Assembly (NCBI RefSeq): GCF_001632745.1
Contig: NZ_LQRT01000013.1
Coordinates: forward strand, 434,001 to 498,000
DNA: 64,000 nucleotides
DNA from: Aquimarina aggregata
GTDB lineage: Bacteria > Bacteroidota > Bacteroidia > Flavobacteriales > Flavobacteriaceae
Direction: 5' to 3'
In this document: positions 17,955 through 26,675 of the stretch, in pieces
How positions within the stretch are numbered: the first letter of the stretch is position 1
Layout: the number at the start of each line of letters is the position of its first letter
Translations under genes and position numbers: made by a program
Notes under the pieces: generated by a model
What the model was told of the DNA's origin: nothing
Databases searched by the model: none
What the model saw: only the letters and a program-made list of their open reading frames with translations

Positions 17955-18908
17955 TTATTTTATAAAAACTAAAGCTATAAAAATAGCATAAGCTATAAAA
18001 ATCAAAAGTCCTTTAGGGCGACCTAGTGTCATTCGCTTAGGGATAAATGCAAGAGGTAATAACACCAATGCAAACCCTAGCATCCAATAGATATTAACAC
18101 TCATAAGAGATTCATCTTTGACTATTATTGGTTGTATCAAAGATGTAATTCCTAAAACCGAAGCAATATTAAATATATTTGACCCAATAAGATTCCCTAA
18201 AGAAATTGCTTTTTCTTGTTTAAGCGCCGCAATAACAGAGGCAGCTAATTCTGGCACACTTGTACCTACAGCAATTAAGGTTACGGCAATTACTCCTTCA
18301 CTAACACCCATTGTCAAGGCTATATTTTCAGCTCCACTTACTAATAATTCTGAACCAAAGTAAAGTGCACATCCTCCTATTAAAAGCCATATTATGATTT
18401 TAAAATTTGAAGTCTTTTGAAGAGAATCATCTACTTCCTCTACAACTGTATCTGCATGTTTTCTAGCTCGTCTAAGTAATAAAAAAAGATACGTAAATAA
18501 TGATACTAAAAGTAAGCCTCCTTCTAGCTGCGTCAAAACTCCATCATTATTCAAAAGAAGATATAATGCAAAAGATAACAAAACCATTACAGGCCAATTA
18601 AACTTATAAAAATCTTTATCAATGGCTAGAGGACCAATTATAGCTGTAATTCCTAATACCAATCCTATATTAGCAATATTAGATCCAACTACATTACCCA
18701 AAGAGATATCAGACAACCCATCTAACGCAGCTTGCACACTCACCAACAACTCAGGTGCAGAAGTAGCAAAAGAAACCACAGTTAAACCAATAACCATTCT
18801 TGACAGCTTAAGTCTAAAAGATAAGGACACAGAAGAGCGCACCAAAAACTCACCTCCTACAACCAATAGAACAAGCCCTATTAAAACATAAAATACACTT
18901 ATAATCAT
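17955..18908 (-). CDS. calcium/sodium antiporter, CaCA family (YrbG-like)
   Basis: The 317-residue inner-membrane protein has about ten transmembrane helices in two homologous halves. Each half carries the alpha-repeat motif: first SFATSAPELLVSVQAALDGLSDISLGNVVGSN-like sequence around residues 40-72, then VGTSVPELAASVIAALKQEKAISLGNLIGSN-like sequence near 215-245. These acidic SAPEL/SVPEL repeats bind the cation. I take the ATG at 18908 as start because it begins directly with the first helix. A longer frame to 19001 would add 31 polar residues not expected in the family. It exchanges Ca2+ (or a related cation) for Na+ or H+; the ion is not decided by sequence. Confidence 0.9.
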   Translation of the reverse strand: MIISVFYVLIGLVLLVVGGEFLVRSSVSLSFRLKLSRMVIGLTVVSFATSAPELLVSVQAALDGLSDISLGNVVGSNIANIGLVLGITAIIGPLAIDKDFYKFNWPVMVLLSFALYLLLNNDGVLTQLEGGLLLVSLFTYLFLLLRRARKHADTVVEEVDDSLQKTSNFKIIIWLLIGGCALYFGSELLVSGAENIALTMGVSEGVIAVTLIAVGTSVPELAASVIAALKQEKAISLGNLIGSNIFNIASVLGITSLIQPIIVKDESLMSVNIYWMLGFALVLLPLAFIPKRMTLGRPKGLLIFIAYAIFIALVFIK

Positions 18909-19091
18909 CGTAAAATATTTGCTTGCGAATATAAAATAAGTATCTCTTAGTTTATAGGTATAGGCTACTATTTTTTTATTTAGTCTTATCCCTATCAGCA
19001 TCTGAAAACTAAAAAAATAGTTAAATAACTACAAAATTAGTTGTATAACTAAAAAAGTAGTTTTACATTTGAATCAAATAAAAAACTCACC

Positions 19092-19448
19092 ATGCAAAAA
19101 CTTACGAATAAAGAAGAAGAAGTAATGCAAGCACTCTGGAAACTTCAAAAAGCATTTGCAAAAGAAGTACAAGCAGAACTTAACAACACTGTGCATTACA
19201 ATACCGTATCAACTATCATACGTAATTTAGAAGAAAAAGGATATGTGGATCATCAGGCATTTGGCAAAACGCATCAGTATTTTCCTATTATAGATAAAGA
19301 AGAGTATAGAAATCGTTTTGTGACCACAGCCATGTCACAATACTTTAATAACTCTTATAAAAACATGGTGTCTTTTTTTGCTAAAGAAGAAAAAATTACA
19401 GCCGATGAACTTAGGGAAATTTTAAAAGTAATCGAACAAAAGAAATAA
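19092..19448 (+). CDS. BlaI/MecI/CopY-family transcriptional repressor
   Basis: The 118-residue protein has the winged-helix pattern of BlaI/MecI: LTNKEEEVMQALWKLQKAFAKEV, then VHYNTVSTIIRNLEEKGYVDH and a C-terminal dimerisation helix region. These repressors are cleaved after a signal from an M56 membrane peptidase. The partner gene begins 2 bp after the stop, so the pair is an operon and probably autoregulated. No beta-lactamase gene lies next to it, so the signal need not be an antibiotic. Confidence 0.92.
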   Translation: MQKLTNKEEEVMQALWKLQKAFAKEVQAELNNTVHYNTVSTIIRNLEEKGYVDHQAFGKTHQYFPIIDKEEYRNRFVTTAMSQYFNNSYKNMVSFFAKEEKITADELREILKVIEQKK

Positions 19449-19449
19449 T

Positions 19450-21021
19450 ATGGAAGCTTTCTTACTATACATTCTTAAATCCAGTATATTACTAGCCATT
19501 TTTTACCTGGTATATTATGTACTACTTCGAAAAAATACTTTTTTTACTGTTAATAGGCATTTTTTACTAACAGGAATCTTATTATCTCTTGTACTACCTT
19601 TTGTTGAGTTTACTTTTATCACATTTATTGATCAACCTGACATATACCTTATAGCATCAAAACAAAATTCCCCAATAAATGAACTATCCACAAAAGTAAA
19701 TTGGTGGCTCATAGGTTTTATAACTTACTTATTAGGTGTGCTTGTATTTTCAATTCGCTTCGCGATTCAATTAATATCCTTATTTAAACTTATACAAAAT
19801 CATAATTACACCCAAGAAACAAAATTCAAATTTGTTCAAGTTCAAGAAGATATAAGTCCTTTTTCATTTTTTAACTATATCGTTTACAATCCAAAGTTAC
19901 ACTCTAGTCAAGAGCTTAGTATGATTCTTAAACATGAAAAAATACATGTCACTCAAAACCACACATTAGACATCATTATTACCAATCTCTTCTTAATCTT
20001 TCAGTGGATTAATCCTATTGTTTGGTTTTACAAAAAAAGCACTGAACAAAATCTAGAATTTATTGCCGACAGAGAAACTATTAATCAAGTAAACTCTAAG
20101 AAAGAATATTTTATGACTTTGGTGAGTGTATCATCAAATAACTACTCTACTATTACTAATAATTTTTATCAATCATTAATCAAAAAACGAATTGTTATGT
20201 TAAACAAACAAAATTCTCAGAAAAAACAATTATGGAAAATTGCTATTGTGATCCCACTCCTAAGCTTATTCTTATGGAGTTTTAATACCAATGAAATTGT
20301 CAAAATAAAAGAAAACAATACTACAACCTCTAGCAATGCCACTAAAGGAGATAAAAAAATAGTAAAATTTAAAATCACCAAAAGCTCATCCAAAAAAGAT
20401 TTAAATCGTATCAAAGACACTTTTAAAGATGAATATGATGTAGATATCAAGTTTTCTAACATCCAAAGAAATACAAATAATGAAATAATAGGTATTATGG
20501 TAAATGTATCTTCTAAAAAGAGCAATGCCAACTACTCTTTACAAAATGAATCCCCCATACAGTCTTTTGTAATTTTATATAACAGCAAAACACATGGTAT
20601 AAGTATAGGACAATCTGATCATATTAATTCTATATCAATACGTGAAAAAGGCAAAGATCAAATACTAGAGGTCCATTCTGACAATAACAAACAAGAGTAT
20701 ATTGTTTCTAACAATAATGGATCTAAAACTGTTAAAATAAAGGATAAAGACGGAAAAATCATCCGAGAAGAAGTTCATGGTCCAGAAGAAGGGTATTTCA
20801 AAATAAACACAAAAGACAAAAAAACCTATGCTTTTTTTAACGGCGGAGCTAAAAAAGATCCACTATTTTTTATTGACGGAAAAGAGTCGTCAAAAGAAGA
20901 AATGGAAAACTTAGACACTGAAAATATTGAAAGCATGAATGTTTATAAAGGAAAGAAAGCCGAAAAAAAATATGGTAAAAAAGGTGAGAATGGAGTTATT
21001 GAAGTTAAAACAAAAAAATAA
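19450..21021 (+). CDS. M56-family (BlaR1-like) membrane metallopeptidase with plug-like C-terminal tail
   Basis: The 523-residue protein has N-terminal transmembrane helices (about 8-25, 38-58, 83-105), an M56 zinc site HEKIH at residues 162-166 with the downstream EFIADRE acidic ligand segment, and a further helix near 262-280. The extracytoplasmic C-terminal part is not a penicillin-binding sensor as in BlaR1. It holds a domain (about 310-380, RIKDTFKDEYDVDIKFSNIQR) and ends with the TonB-plug-like motif DPLFFIDGKESSKEEMENLD...GKKGENGVIEVKTKK. With the BlaI-type repressor just upstream it forms a sense-and-cleave pair. The plug-like tail suggests contact with, or descent from, TonB-receptor plugs. 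The signal is unknown. Confidence 0.88.
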   Translation: MEAFLLYILKSSILLAIFYLVYYVLLRKNTFFTVNRHFLLTGILLSLVLPFVEFTFITFIDQPDIYLIASKQNSPINELSTKVNWWLIGFITYLLGVLVFSIRFAIQLISLFKLIQNHNYTQETKFKFVQVQEDISPFSFFNYIVYNPKLHSSQELSMILKHEKIHVTQNHTLDIIITNLFLIFQWINPIVWFYKKSTEQNLEFIADRETINQVNSKKEYFMTLVSVSSNNYSTITNNFYQSLIKKRIVMLNKQNSQKKQLWKIAIVIPLLSLFLWSFNTNEIVKIKENNTTTSSNATKGDKKIVKFKITKSSSKKDLNRIKDTFKDEYDVDIKFSNIQRNTNNEIIGIMVNVSSKKSNANYSLQNESPIQSFVILYNSKTHGISIGQSDHINSISIREKGKDQILEVHSDNNKQEYIVSNNNGSKTVKIKDKDGKIIREEVHGPEEGYFKINTKDKKTYAFFNGGAKKDPLFFIDGKESSKEEMENLDTENIESMNVYKGKKAEKKYGKKGENGVIEVKTKK

Positions 21022-21135
21022 ACAAGCAAATCAATATCTATGATCATAAAAATATAACTATTTAGCATATTGCATAATTGTTATTTTTACTCAAAAACTC
21101 ACTTAACAAAGCGAGTTTTTGAGTATTTTAGTAAT

Positions 21136-21285
21136 ATGAAAAAAATACTATTTTCTATCCTTGCCAAAATCAATAAACTGATTCTTCCAAGTTTTACCAA
21201 AAGGCGCCTAGATCTAGGCAAAGCTTCAAAATTACAACTACTTATATTTGGATGGAGATTATATGTAACCAAAAGAGCTTTATAA
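21136..21285 (+). CDS. small conserved basic flavobacterial protein
   Basis: The 49-residue frame from the ATG at 21136 reads MKKILFSILAKINKLILPS and continues with KRRLDLGKASKLQLLIFGW and a tail RLYVTKRAL. Proteins of this size and pattern are common in flavobacteria and are often wrongly named as SsrA-binding proteins. An upstream in-frame start at 21070 is less likely because that part does not resemble the family. The protein is strongly basic with one amphipathic helix. Its function is unknown. Confidence 0.7.
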   Translation: MKKILFSILAKINKLILPSFTKRRLDLGKASKLQLLIFGWRLYVTKRAL

Positions 21286-21402
21286 AGCATACTACACTCC
21301 CCTAGCATAAAAAATCATTTTTTTTTGCAACACCATTATCAATTCTTCGTAATTATGATGAAGTTATAACATCACTAAACAAATAACCTAAAATACGAAC
21401 AG

Positions 21403-22224
21403 ATGAAAAAATGGATACTTTTAGGAATGACTGTACTAGGTACATTATCCTTAACCGCTTCTACATCAGATTCTAGCAAACCATTAAAAATCAGCACAAA
21501 ACAATCTGATGAAGTAACTGCAGTTATAAACAAGAATACTTCAGAAAAAGAACTCGAAGATCTAAAAGCTTTCTTTGCAGAGAGTGGTATTGAATTAATA
21601 CTTAAGAAAATCGAGTATAATAACAAAAATGAGCTTACCAGCTTAAGTATTGTTCTTAAGAAAGGTAACTCTAAAAGTCAATACTCCTCTTCTTCAAATA
21701 CTCCTATTTCCGAAATCAAGCTTGGCTATAAAGATGGAAATTTATATATCTCAAACTCTGGAGTATTTGATATCGCAGCTTGGAAAAGTCAATCTGGTTT
21801 TAATCATGTTCAGGTAGACATGGACAGTATTATGAAAAAACACAATTTTGCGTTTAATTTTAACTTTGATGAAGAATCAGACTCTCTTTCGATTAACGGA
21901 AACCATTTTGATTTTCAGAAATTAAAAGATCAAATTATGAGTTCTTTTACATTTGAAGAAGATGAGGACGGCGCATTTACATTTAACGGTCAAAAATTAC
22001 GCCCTTTTCAAAACGGAAAACATCAAAAATTTAATTTTATCGATAATCCCGATATAGAAAAACTCATTATCATAGATGGAAAAGAAGTAAGCTTTGATAC
22101 GTTAGATAAGCTCGCAAAAACAGATCAACTGGATAAAGTGGATTTCCTAAAACCCGAAACAGCTATCAGTATTTATGGTGATAAAGCAAAAGACGGAGCA
22201 ATAATAGCAACTACTAAAAAATAA
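21403..22224 (+). CDS. secreted protein related to the tail of the upstream M56 protein
   Basis: The 273-residue protein has a signal peptide (about 1-20). A domain at about 45-115 (EKELEDLKAFFAESGIELILKKIEYN...LTSLSIVLKKGNSKSQYS) matches in pattern the extracytoplasmic domain of the M56 protein 1 kb upstream (KKDLNRIKDTFKDEYDVDIKFSNIQ...IIGIMVNVSSKKSNANYS). The C-terminus again has a plug-like ending, IIIDGKEVSFDTLDKLAKTD...AISIYGDKAKDGAIIATTKK. It may be a soluble partner or competitor of the M56 sensor domain. That role is inference; the shared domain is visible in the sequence. Confidence 0.75.
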   Translation: MKKWILLGMTVLGTLSLTASTSDSSKPLKISTKQSDEVTAVINKNTSEKELEDLKAFFAESGIELILKKIEYNNKNELTSLSIVLKKGNSKSQYSSSSNTPISEIKLGYKDGNLYISNSGVFDIAAWKSQSGFNHVQVDMDSIMKKHNFAFNFNFDEESDSLSINGNHFDFQKLKDQIMSSFTFEEDEDGAFTFNGQKLRPFQNGKHQKFNFIDNPDIEKLIIIDGKEVSFDTLDKLAKTDQLDKVDFLKPETAISIYGDKAKDGAIIATTKK

Positions 22225-22253
22225 TATTCCCATTAATTTTATAGTTTTTGTTG

Positions 22254-22285
22254 AGAAGCCTTCATTATATGAGGGCTTCTTTTTT
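22254..22285 (+). terminator. intrinsic terminator between convergent genes
   Basis: AGAAGCC at 22254-22260 pairs with GGCTTCT at 22274-22280, with further pairing inside, followed by a T-run that overlaps the apt stop codon on the other strand. Confidence 0.8.
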
Positions 22286-22799
22286 AACTATAAGTTAGTA
22301 ATGATTGTATAGGAACATCTAATTTATCTTTTCCTTTTAAAAAATCGAGTTGCATAATAAAATTACACTGTACAACTTTACCCCCCAATTCTGTAACCAA
22401 ATCACATACTGCCTTTGCAGTTCCTCCTGTAGCTAATACATCATCATGGATTAAAACATGCTCTCCCGGCACAATAGCATCGGTATGAATCTCTAAAGTG
22501 TCCTCACCATACTCAAGTCCATAACTTCTAGATTTTACTGTATATGGTAATTTTCCTTTCTTTCTAACCGGAACAAACCCAGCACCAAGGCGTTCTGCAA
22601 TCATTGCACCAATTATAAATCCCCTTGATTCTATACCTATCACTTTGTCTATTTTTACATCCTTAGGACAAAAGCTTGACAACTGATCAGCGCAACTTAC
22701 TAAAGCCTCATGATTAGCCAATAAAGGAGTAATGTCTTTAAATAAAATTCCAGGTTTAGGAAAATCAGAAATATCTCGAATAAAATCTTGTATGTTCAT
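22284..22799 (-). CDS. apt: adenine phosphoribosyltransferase
   Basis: The 171-residue protein matches APT, which salvages adenine to AMP with PRPP. Key segments are IRDISDFPKPGILFKDITPLL at the N-terminus, VIGIESRGFIIGAMIAERLG, the adenine-specific VRKKGKLPY, and the PRPP loop VLIHDDVLATGGTAKAV (about 116-132). Length and motifs are complete. It is a single gene convergent with the secreted protein upstream. Confidence 0.96.
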   Translation of the reverse strand: MNIQDFIRDISDFPKPGILFKDITPLLANHEALVSCADQLSSFCPKDVKIDKVIGIESRGFIIGAMIAERLGAGFVPVRKKGKLPYTVKSRSYGLEYGEDTLEIHTDAIVPGEHVLIHDDVLATGGTAKAVCDLVTELGGKVVQCNFIMQLDFLKGKDKLDVPIQSLLTYS

Positions 22800-23178
22800 C
22801 GGTCGAAAATAATGAAAATTAAAAAAAGAGCCGAAAAAAACATGAAAATCCCCTTGAAAATAAAAACAACACTAAAAAATCGCCTTCAATTATTACATAC
22901 ATAAACCAAAAATTATATTAAAGTTATATTCATTAACATCTTTCAAGACTTAAACATTTCAATTTAAAACAACATTCATCTTTATAGTTATAAATACATA
23001 ATCAGTTTTGTAGATTTTATTATAAAAGCTTTGCCAATACTTTTTCTTCTGATATATTAAAAAAGCAGTAACAAACTAATCTTAATATTCATATCTAAAA
23101 ACACAGTAATCATGTAAACAAAATTACTTCTTCGGGTAAACAAAAAACAATCATTCAACCTTAAAAAATTTATCTTAT
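22800..23178. other. intergenic, no gene seen
   Basis: This is AT-rich spacer between the divergent apt and SPFH genes. It must contain both promoters. I see no operator-like repeat or RNA. Confidence 0.5.
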
Positions 23179-24516
23179 ATGCTAACAATTATTGGAATTC
23201 TGATGATTCTTGTTGGAATTATCATGCTCATTATCAAACCTTTTTTTAAAACTATAAAAGCCTTAAACTGGTTTACAAAACAACGTAATTTCCAGATGAT
23301 CGGGATCGGTTTTATACTTAGTGTTATCTCTGGTATGTTCTTCTATGCAGAACCAGGTACTGCCTATGCGGTGCAATACCCATGGGGGAGTCAAAAAGCA
23401 GTAGTACATCAAGGTATTAATACCAAAATGTGGGGTCGATTAATCCCTATACAATTTGAACTGCCAATCAAATACGTGATCCCTAACAAAAAAGATGGGG
23501 AATTAGGAGAACAAAGTAAATATGCCAATGTAGATATCGCAAAGTATTGGGCGTTTAGTGATGCCGTAAAAGCAAGAATTGCAACTTCTGTTGTGATTAG
23601 TATCAATACGGCAGACGAGACTCAGTTTTTATCGGTTGCCGATCGTAATAAGACAGAAAAAAACTTAATTCGTTCTAGAATTATACCCAATATCGATCAA
23701 TCTATAAAAAACACTTGTAAACTTATGGATGCACAAGACTATATTTCTGGTCAGGCCTCTGACTTTGATCGATATTTTAAAGATCAATTAGAGAATGGTA
23801 TGTATGTCTTAGAAGAGTATATCGCAAGTGAACAAAGAGAAATTATTGGTGACAGTACAATAGTTCGAACGGTCGTAAACAAAGATTCTAAACAAAAACG
23901 CTATAGAATTAAATATATTAATGGAGAGCCAATACGAGAACATGGAAATTCATTAAAGGCCTATGGTCTTACTGTAGTACAGGCTGTTGTTACAGAAATC
24001 GATTGGGAAACTACTTTTGATAAGCGTTTGCAGTTACAAAAAGAAGAGGTAGCACAAACGCAACTAGAAAAACAACAAGCAGAACGACAGTTTTATCGTG
24101 CTCAAAAAGAAATTGCAAAAGGTGAAGCTGAAAAAGCAACAGAACGTGCACGACTTGAAAAAGAACAAATTCAAAAAACTATTGAAGCTGAAACCAAAGC
24201 CAAAGTAGCCGAATTTAATCTTATCGAGGAACGTAAAAATTATGAGGTAGCACAGTTTAAAGCAAAAACGCAAAAGACCATGGCAGATGCACAGTCTTAT
24301 GAAAATGCAAAATTGGTAAATGCTGGATTAACTCCTCAAGAGCGAGCTGAGTGGGAATATAAAACTTCGGTTAACATTGCCCGGGAACTTAAAGAGCTTA
24401 AACTACCTGAAATTTACATCCAAGATGGTGGTAAAAAAGATAGTAATGGTAATTTATTGCAATCCTTGATTGGCGCAGATTTAGCAAAAAAAATGATGAC
24501 AGGTCAAAGTCAATAA
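23179..24516 (+). CDS. SPFH/Band 7 domain membrane protein
   Basis: The 445-residue protein has two N-terminal transmembrane segments (about 2-20 and 37-54). An SPFH (prohibitin/flotillin-like) domain follows over about 60-285, with LQKEEVAQTQLEKQQAERQF at its end. A long charged coiled coil (about 280-380) is rich in Glu, Lys, Gln and Ala. The C-terminus has the pattern ARELKELKLPEIYIQDGG. SPFH proteins form large ring or cage assemblies on the inner membrane and often protect or organise membrane protein complexes. No NfeD-type or FtsH partner is adjacent, so the specific role is open. Confidence 0.88.
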   Translation: MLTIIGILMILVGIIMLIIKPFFKTIKALNWFTKQRNFQMIGIGFILSVISGMFFYAEPGTAYAVQYPWGSQKAVVHQGINTKMWGRLIPIQFELPIKYVIPNKKDGELGEQSKYANVDIAKYWAFSDAVKARIATSVVISINTADETQFLSVADRNKTEKNLIRSRIIPNIDQSIKNTCKLMDAQDYISGQASDFDRYFKDQLENGMYVLEEYIASEQREIIGDSTIVRTVVNKDSKQKRYRIKYINGEPIREHGNSLKAYGLTVVQAVVTEIDWETTFDKRLQLQKEEVAQTQLEKQQAERQFYRAQKEIAKGEAEKATERARLEKEQIQKTIEAETKAKVAEFNLIEERKNYEVAQFKAKTQKTMADAQSYENAKLVNAGLTPQERAEWEYKTSVNIARELKELKLPEIYIQDGGKKDSNGNLLQSLIGADLAKKMMTGQSQ

Positions 24517-24569
24517 ATCATAAAGCTAACTAAAAGACTATAATACAAAATGTTATAGTTAATGTACCT

Positions 24570-24628
24570 AGCTACTCTAATTAGGTGATTAGAACTTATT
24601 TTTCTACACTTAATGAGTAGCTTTTTTT
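24570..24628 (+). terminator. probable terminator after the SPFH gene
   Basis: AGCTACTC pairs with GAGTAGCT across a loop of about 37 nt (inner AT pairing shortens it), and seven T follow directly. It sits between the SPFH gene and the tRNA. Confidence 0.6.
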
Positions 24629-24697
24629 TAGTTCTCAAAAAAATTATATAAATGTTGTTAGCAATATAAAAAACCGTTATATTTGCACCCGCAAAAC

Positions 24698-24771
24698 GGC
24701 CTCGTAGCATAACTGAATAGTGCACTTGATTACGGCTCAAGAGGTTGCAGGTTTGAATCCTGCCGAGGTCA
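24698..24771 (+). tRNA. tRNA-Arg(ACG)
   Basis: A full cloverleaf can be drawn. The acceptor stem is GGCCTCG with CGAGGTC (one G-T pair) and discriminator A. The anticodon stem is CTTGA with TCAAG and the loop TTACGGC, so the anticodon is ACG. The T-arm is GCAGG with CCTGC and loop TTTGAAT. CCA is not encoded. A copy of its 3' end recurs 146 bp downstream. Confidence 0.95.
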
Positions 24772-24920
24772 CAAATAGATCACAAAAAATGTGAATTCTA
24801 AGCGAGTTTCAGAAATGAAGCTCGCTTCTTTTTTGGGAAATCGCGAAATGATTCTTTTTGTGATTTTCAAAGTGGAGCTTTGTCAGGAAAGGGAATTAAC
24901 CAATCCTGCCGAGGTCACAA
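24756..24920 (+). repeat. direct repeat of the tRNA 3' end (att-like pair)
   Basis: AATCCTGCCGAGGTCACAA occurs at 24756-24774, inside the tRNA T-arm and acceptor, and again unchanged at 24902-24920. The second copy is not part of an intact tRNA. Tyrosine-recombinase elements leave such repeats, and the 127 bp between the copies are too short to be an element. It may therefore be a deletion scar or a partial tandem duplication. Both copies are followed by hairpins whose stems contain GCGAG/CTCGC. Confidence 0.75.
24800..24833 (+). terminator. terminator of tRNA-Arg
   Basis: AAGCGAG at 24800-24806 pairs with CTCGCTT at 24821-24827, with inner TTCA/TGAA pairing, followed by CTTTTTT. Confidence 0.8.
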
Positions 24921-24936
24921 CAAGACAATTTTTACC

Positions 24937-24966
24937 AAAGCGAGACAATATTGTCTCGCTTTTTTG
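24937..24966 (+). terminator. second, related terminator after the repeated tRNA end
   Basis: AAAGCGAGACAA and TTGTCTCGCTTT form a perfect 12-bp stem with the loop TA, followed by more T. Its stem shares GCGAG/CTCGC with the terminator 137 bp upstream, which fits duplication of tRNA end plus terminator. Confidence 0.85.
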
Positions 24967-25054
24967 TTGATTATTATTACTTTTATATTCAGGAAATAAA
25001 GGATATATATCCTTTATACAATTGTTGTACTCAATGCAAAACCTGAATACCTAA

Positions 25055-26137
25055 ATGAAAATTAAACGTTTTTTCACTTCCTCTCTTTTGCTATTTATAT
25101 GTATATCATTAAATGCACAAAATGAGAGAAACCCATCCGAAAAATATAAAGATGCCTATAAAAAATATATCAATTTCACTTGTCCAATACCCCAAGATAG
25201 TATTCGACATTTTGTGTATTTTTCAAGAGATAGAGAATTAATTACAAAACATCCATTATTATTCATACCTCGGTTTCAAGGAGCACAGATAATGTATTCT
25301 TGGAAAGAATTAGAACCTAAAAAAGGGCAATACGATTTTTCTATAATTAAAGAAGATATAGCCTATCTAAAAAAGTATGGGAAAAAACTTTTTATTCAGT
25401 TACAAGATGCCACATTTGATAAAAGGTATAAAGCTGTTCCAAATTATTTGTTGACTAATGAATATGATGGAGGTGCAGTTTTTCAATATAATGATGATGG
25501 AGAACCCGAAGGTTGGACAGCTAAAAGATGGAATAAAAAAGTTCAAGAACGTTTTGCAATATTACTTATGGCATTAGGAAACGAGTTTAATAAGGAAATA
25601 GAAGGAATTAATCTTCAGGAGACAGCTATTGGAGTTAGTAGTAAAACAGATCCTAGTTTTACCGAAGCAAATTATCTTAAGGGAATTAAAAATAATATGT
25701 TAGCAGTTAAAAAAGCATTTCCAAATGTAACAACGATGATATACGCTAATTTTATTCCTGGAGAATGGCTACCATTTGACGACAAAGGATATTTAAAAAG
25801 CATTTACAAATATGGAGAAGACATTGGTGTTGGACTTGGCGGACCTGATTTAATGGTTACTAGAAAAGGACAGCTGAATCACGCTCTTGCACAAATGCAC
25901 GAAGGAAAATTCACAGTTCCTCTTGGAATTGCGATTCAAGACGGAAATTATATTAGTAAAACGGGGACTGATAAAGATTATGAAGAAAATAAAGACAACG
26001 GTAAAAAGGATAGAAGAAATTTTGTTCCAATGCTAAATTCTTTTGCAAAATATTTTTTGAAGGTTAATTATATGTTTTGGGCAAATCAAAAACCTTACTT
26101 TGAAGAAGATGTTATTCCTTGCTTTTCGAATGAATAG
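25055..26137 (+). CDS. secreted glycoside-hydrolase-like TIM-barrel protein
   Basis: The 360-residue protein has a signal peptide (about 1-22, SLNA-Q). Its pattern resembles GH5/GH42-type barrels: QGAQIMYSWKELEPKKGQYD (residues about 74-93) is the usual first conserved strand of such enzymes, followed by IAYLKKYGKKLFIQLQDATF. LQETAIGV near 190 could carry a catalytic Glu. I cannot assign the family or substrate. It follows the tRNA and the att-like repeat, so it may be accessory DNA. Confidence 0.65.
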   Translation: MKIKRFFTSSLLLFICISLNAQNERNPSEKYKDAYKKYINFTCPIPQDSIRHFVYFSRDRELITKHPLLFIPRFQGAQIMYSWKELEPKKGQYDFSIIKEDIAYLKKYGKKLFIQLQDATFDKRYKAVPNYLLTNEYDGGAVFQYNDDGEPEGWTAKRWNKKVQERFAILLMALGNEFNKEIEGINLQETAIGVSSKTDPSFTEANYLKGIKNNMLAVKKAFPNVTTMIYANFIPGEWLPFDDKGYLKSIYKYGEDIGVGLGGPDLMVTRKGQLNHALAQMHEGKFTVPLGIAIQDGNYISKTGTDKDYEENKDNGKKDRRNFVPMLNSFAKYFLKVNYMFWANQKPYFEEDVIPCFSNE

Positions 26138-26426
26138 GATAAGAAGCACAGGGTACAAAACCGTTATTTTTTATTCTCTCCAAAAGTTACATAAGAGTCA
26201 AAATATTTTCAGGCAGAATAGTCTTAGCTAGCTTTCATTAAGGCTTTATACTCTTTTACATGATTAAAAACACTATCTAGATAATCAGTTAAAAAGTTCG
26301 AACTTTTTATCATTGGGATCACAACAAGTATAAATATGTATTTTTTTTAAAAACCAAGAATGCTTTTACTATACTAGTAAAAAGACTAAGGATAACTGGG
26401 TCTTGTGCGCAATATTAGTATAGGTT
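26138..26426. other. intergenic with a perfect 18-bp palindrome
   Basis: No gene is evident. At 26291-26308 lies the perfect palindrome AAAAAGTTCGAACTTTTT, which could be a repressor site or a loopless duplex. The rest is AT-rich. Confidence 0.5.
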
Positions 26427-26675
26427 TTATTCTTTCATTTTTTCATATCTGGCAATAAGTTTACTCTCAATCCAATCATTTTCTGAGAAGTCATAAATAT
26501 TAAAATCAAATATAATCTCAAATTTAATATTGTTAATTCTATTTATTTTGAAATTGTTAATATTAAAAAACTCAAATTGATTAAAAGGGTCAACTTCTAT
26601 TTCAATGTTACTATTTCTTGCCCCAATAGAATTGGAGTTCCATTTCAGCACATCCACAATCGATATGCACATCAT
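26427..26675 (-). CDS. small hypothetical protein overlapping the end of the DUF4157 gene
   Basis: This frame codes for 82 residues in a different register and overlaps the last 65 bp of the DUF4157-GNAT gene. The first 20 residues lie in the overlap. The rest (NIEIEVDPFNQFEFFNINNF... ending WIESKLIARYEKMKE) has amino-acid use typical of real proteins. It could be a translationally coupled partner, for example an immunity-like protein, or the frameshifted remains of a longer C-terminus. I cannot decide between these. Confidence 0.35.
   Translation of the reverse strand: MMCISIVDVLKWNSNSIGARNSNIEIEVDPFNQFEFFNINNFKINRINNIKFEIIFDFNIYDFSENDWIESKLIARYEKMKE

Noticed and set aside
18909-19001. 31-residue N-terminal extension of the cation antiporter
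   Set aside because: The added residues are polar and basic and precede the first membrane helix that starts the family. The ATG at 18908 is the better start.
24774-24901. A complete small mobile element between the two tRNA-end repeats
   Set aside because: The 127 bp between the copies hold only a terminator and no integrase or other gene, so at most it is a scar.
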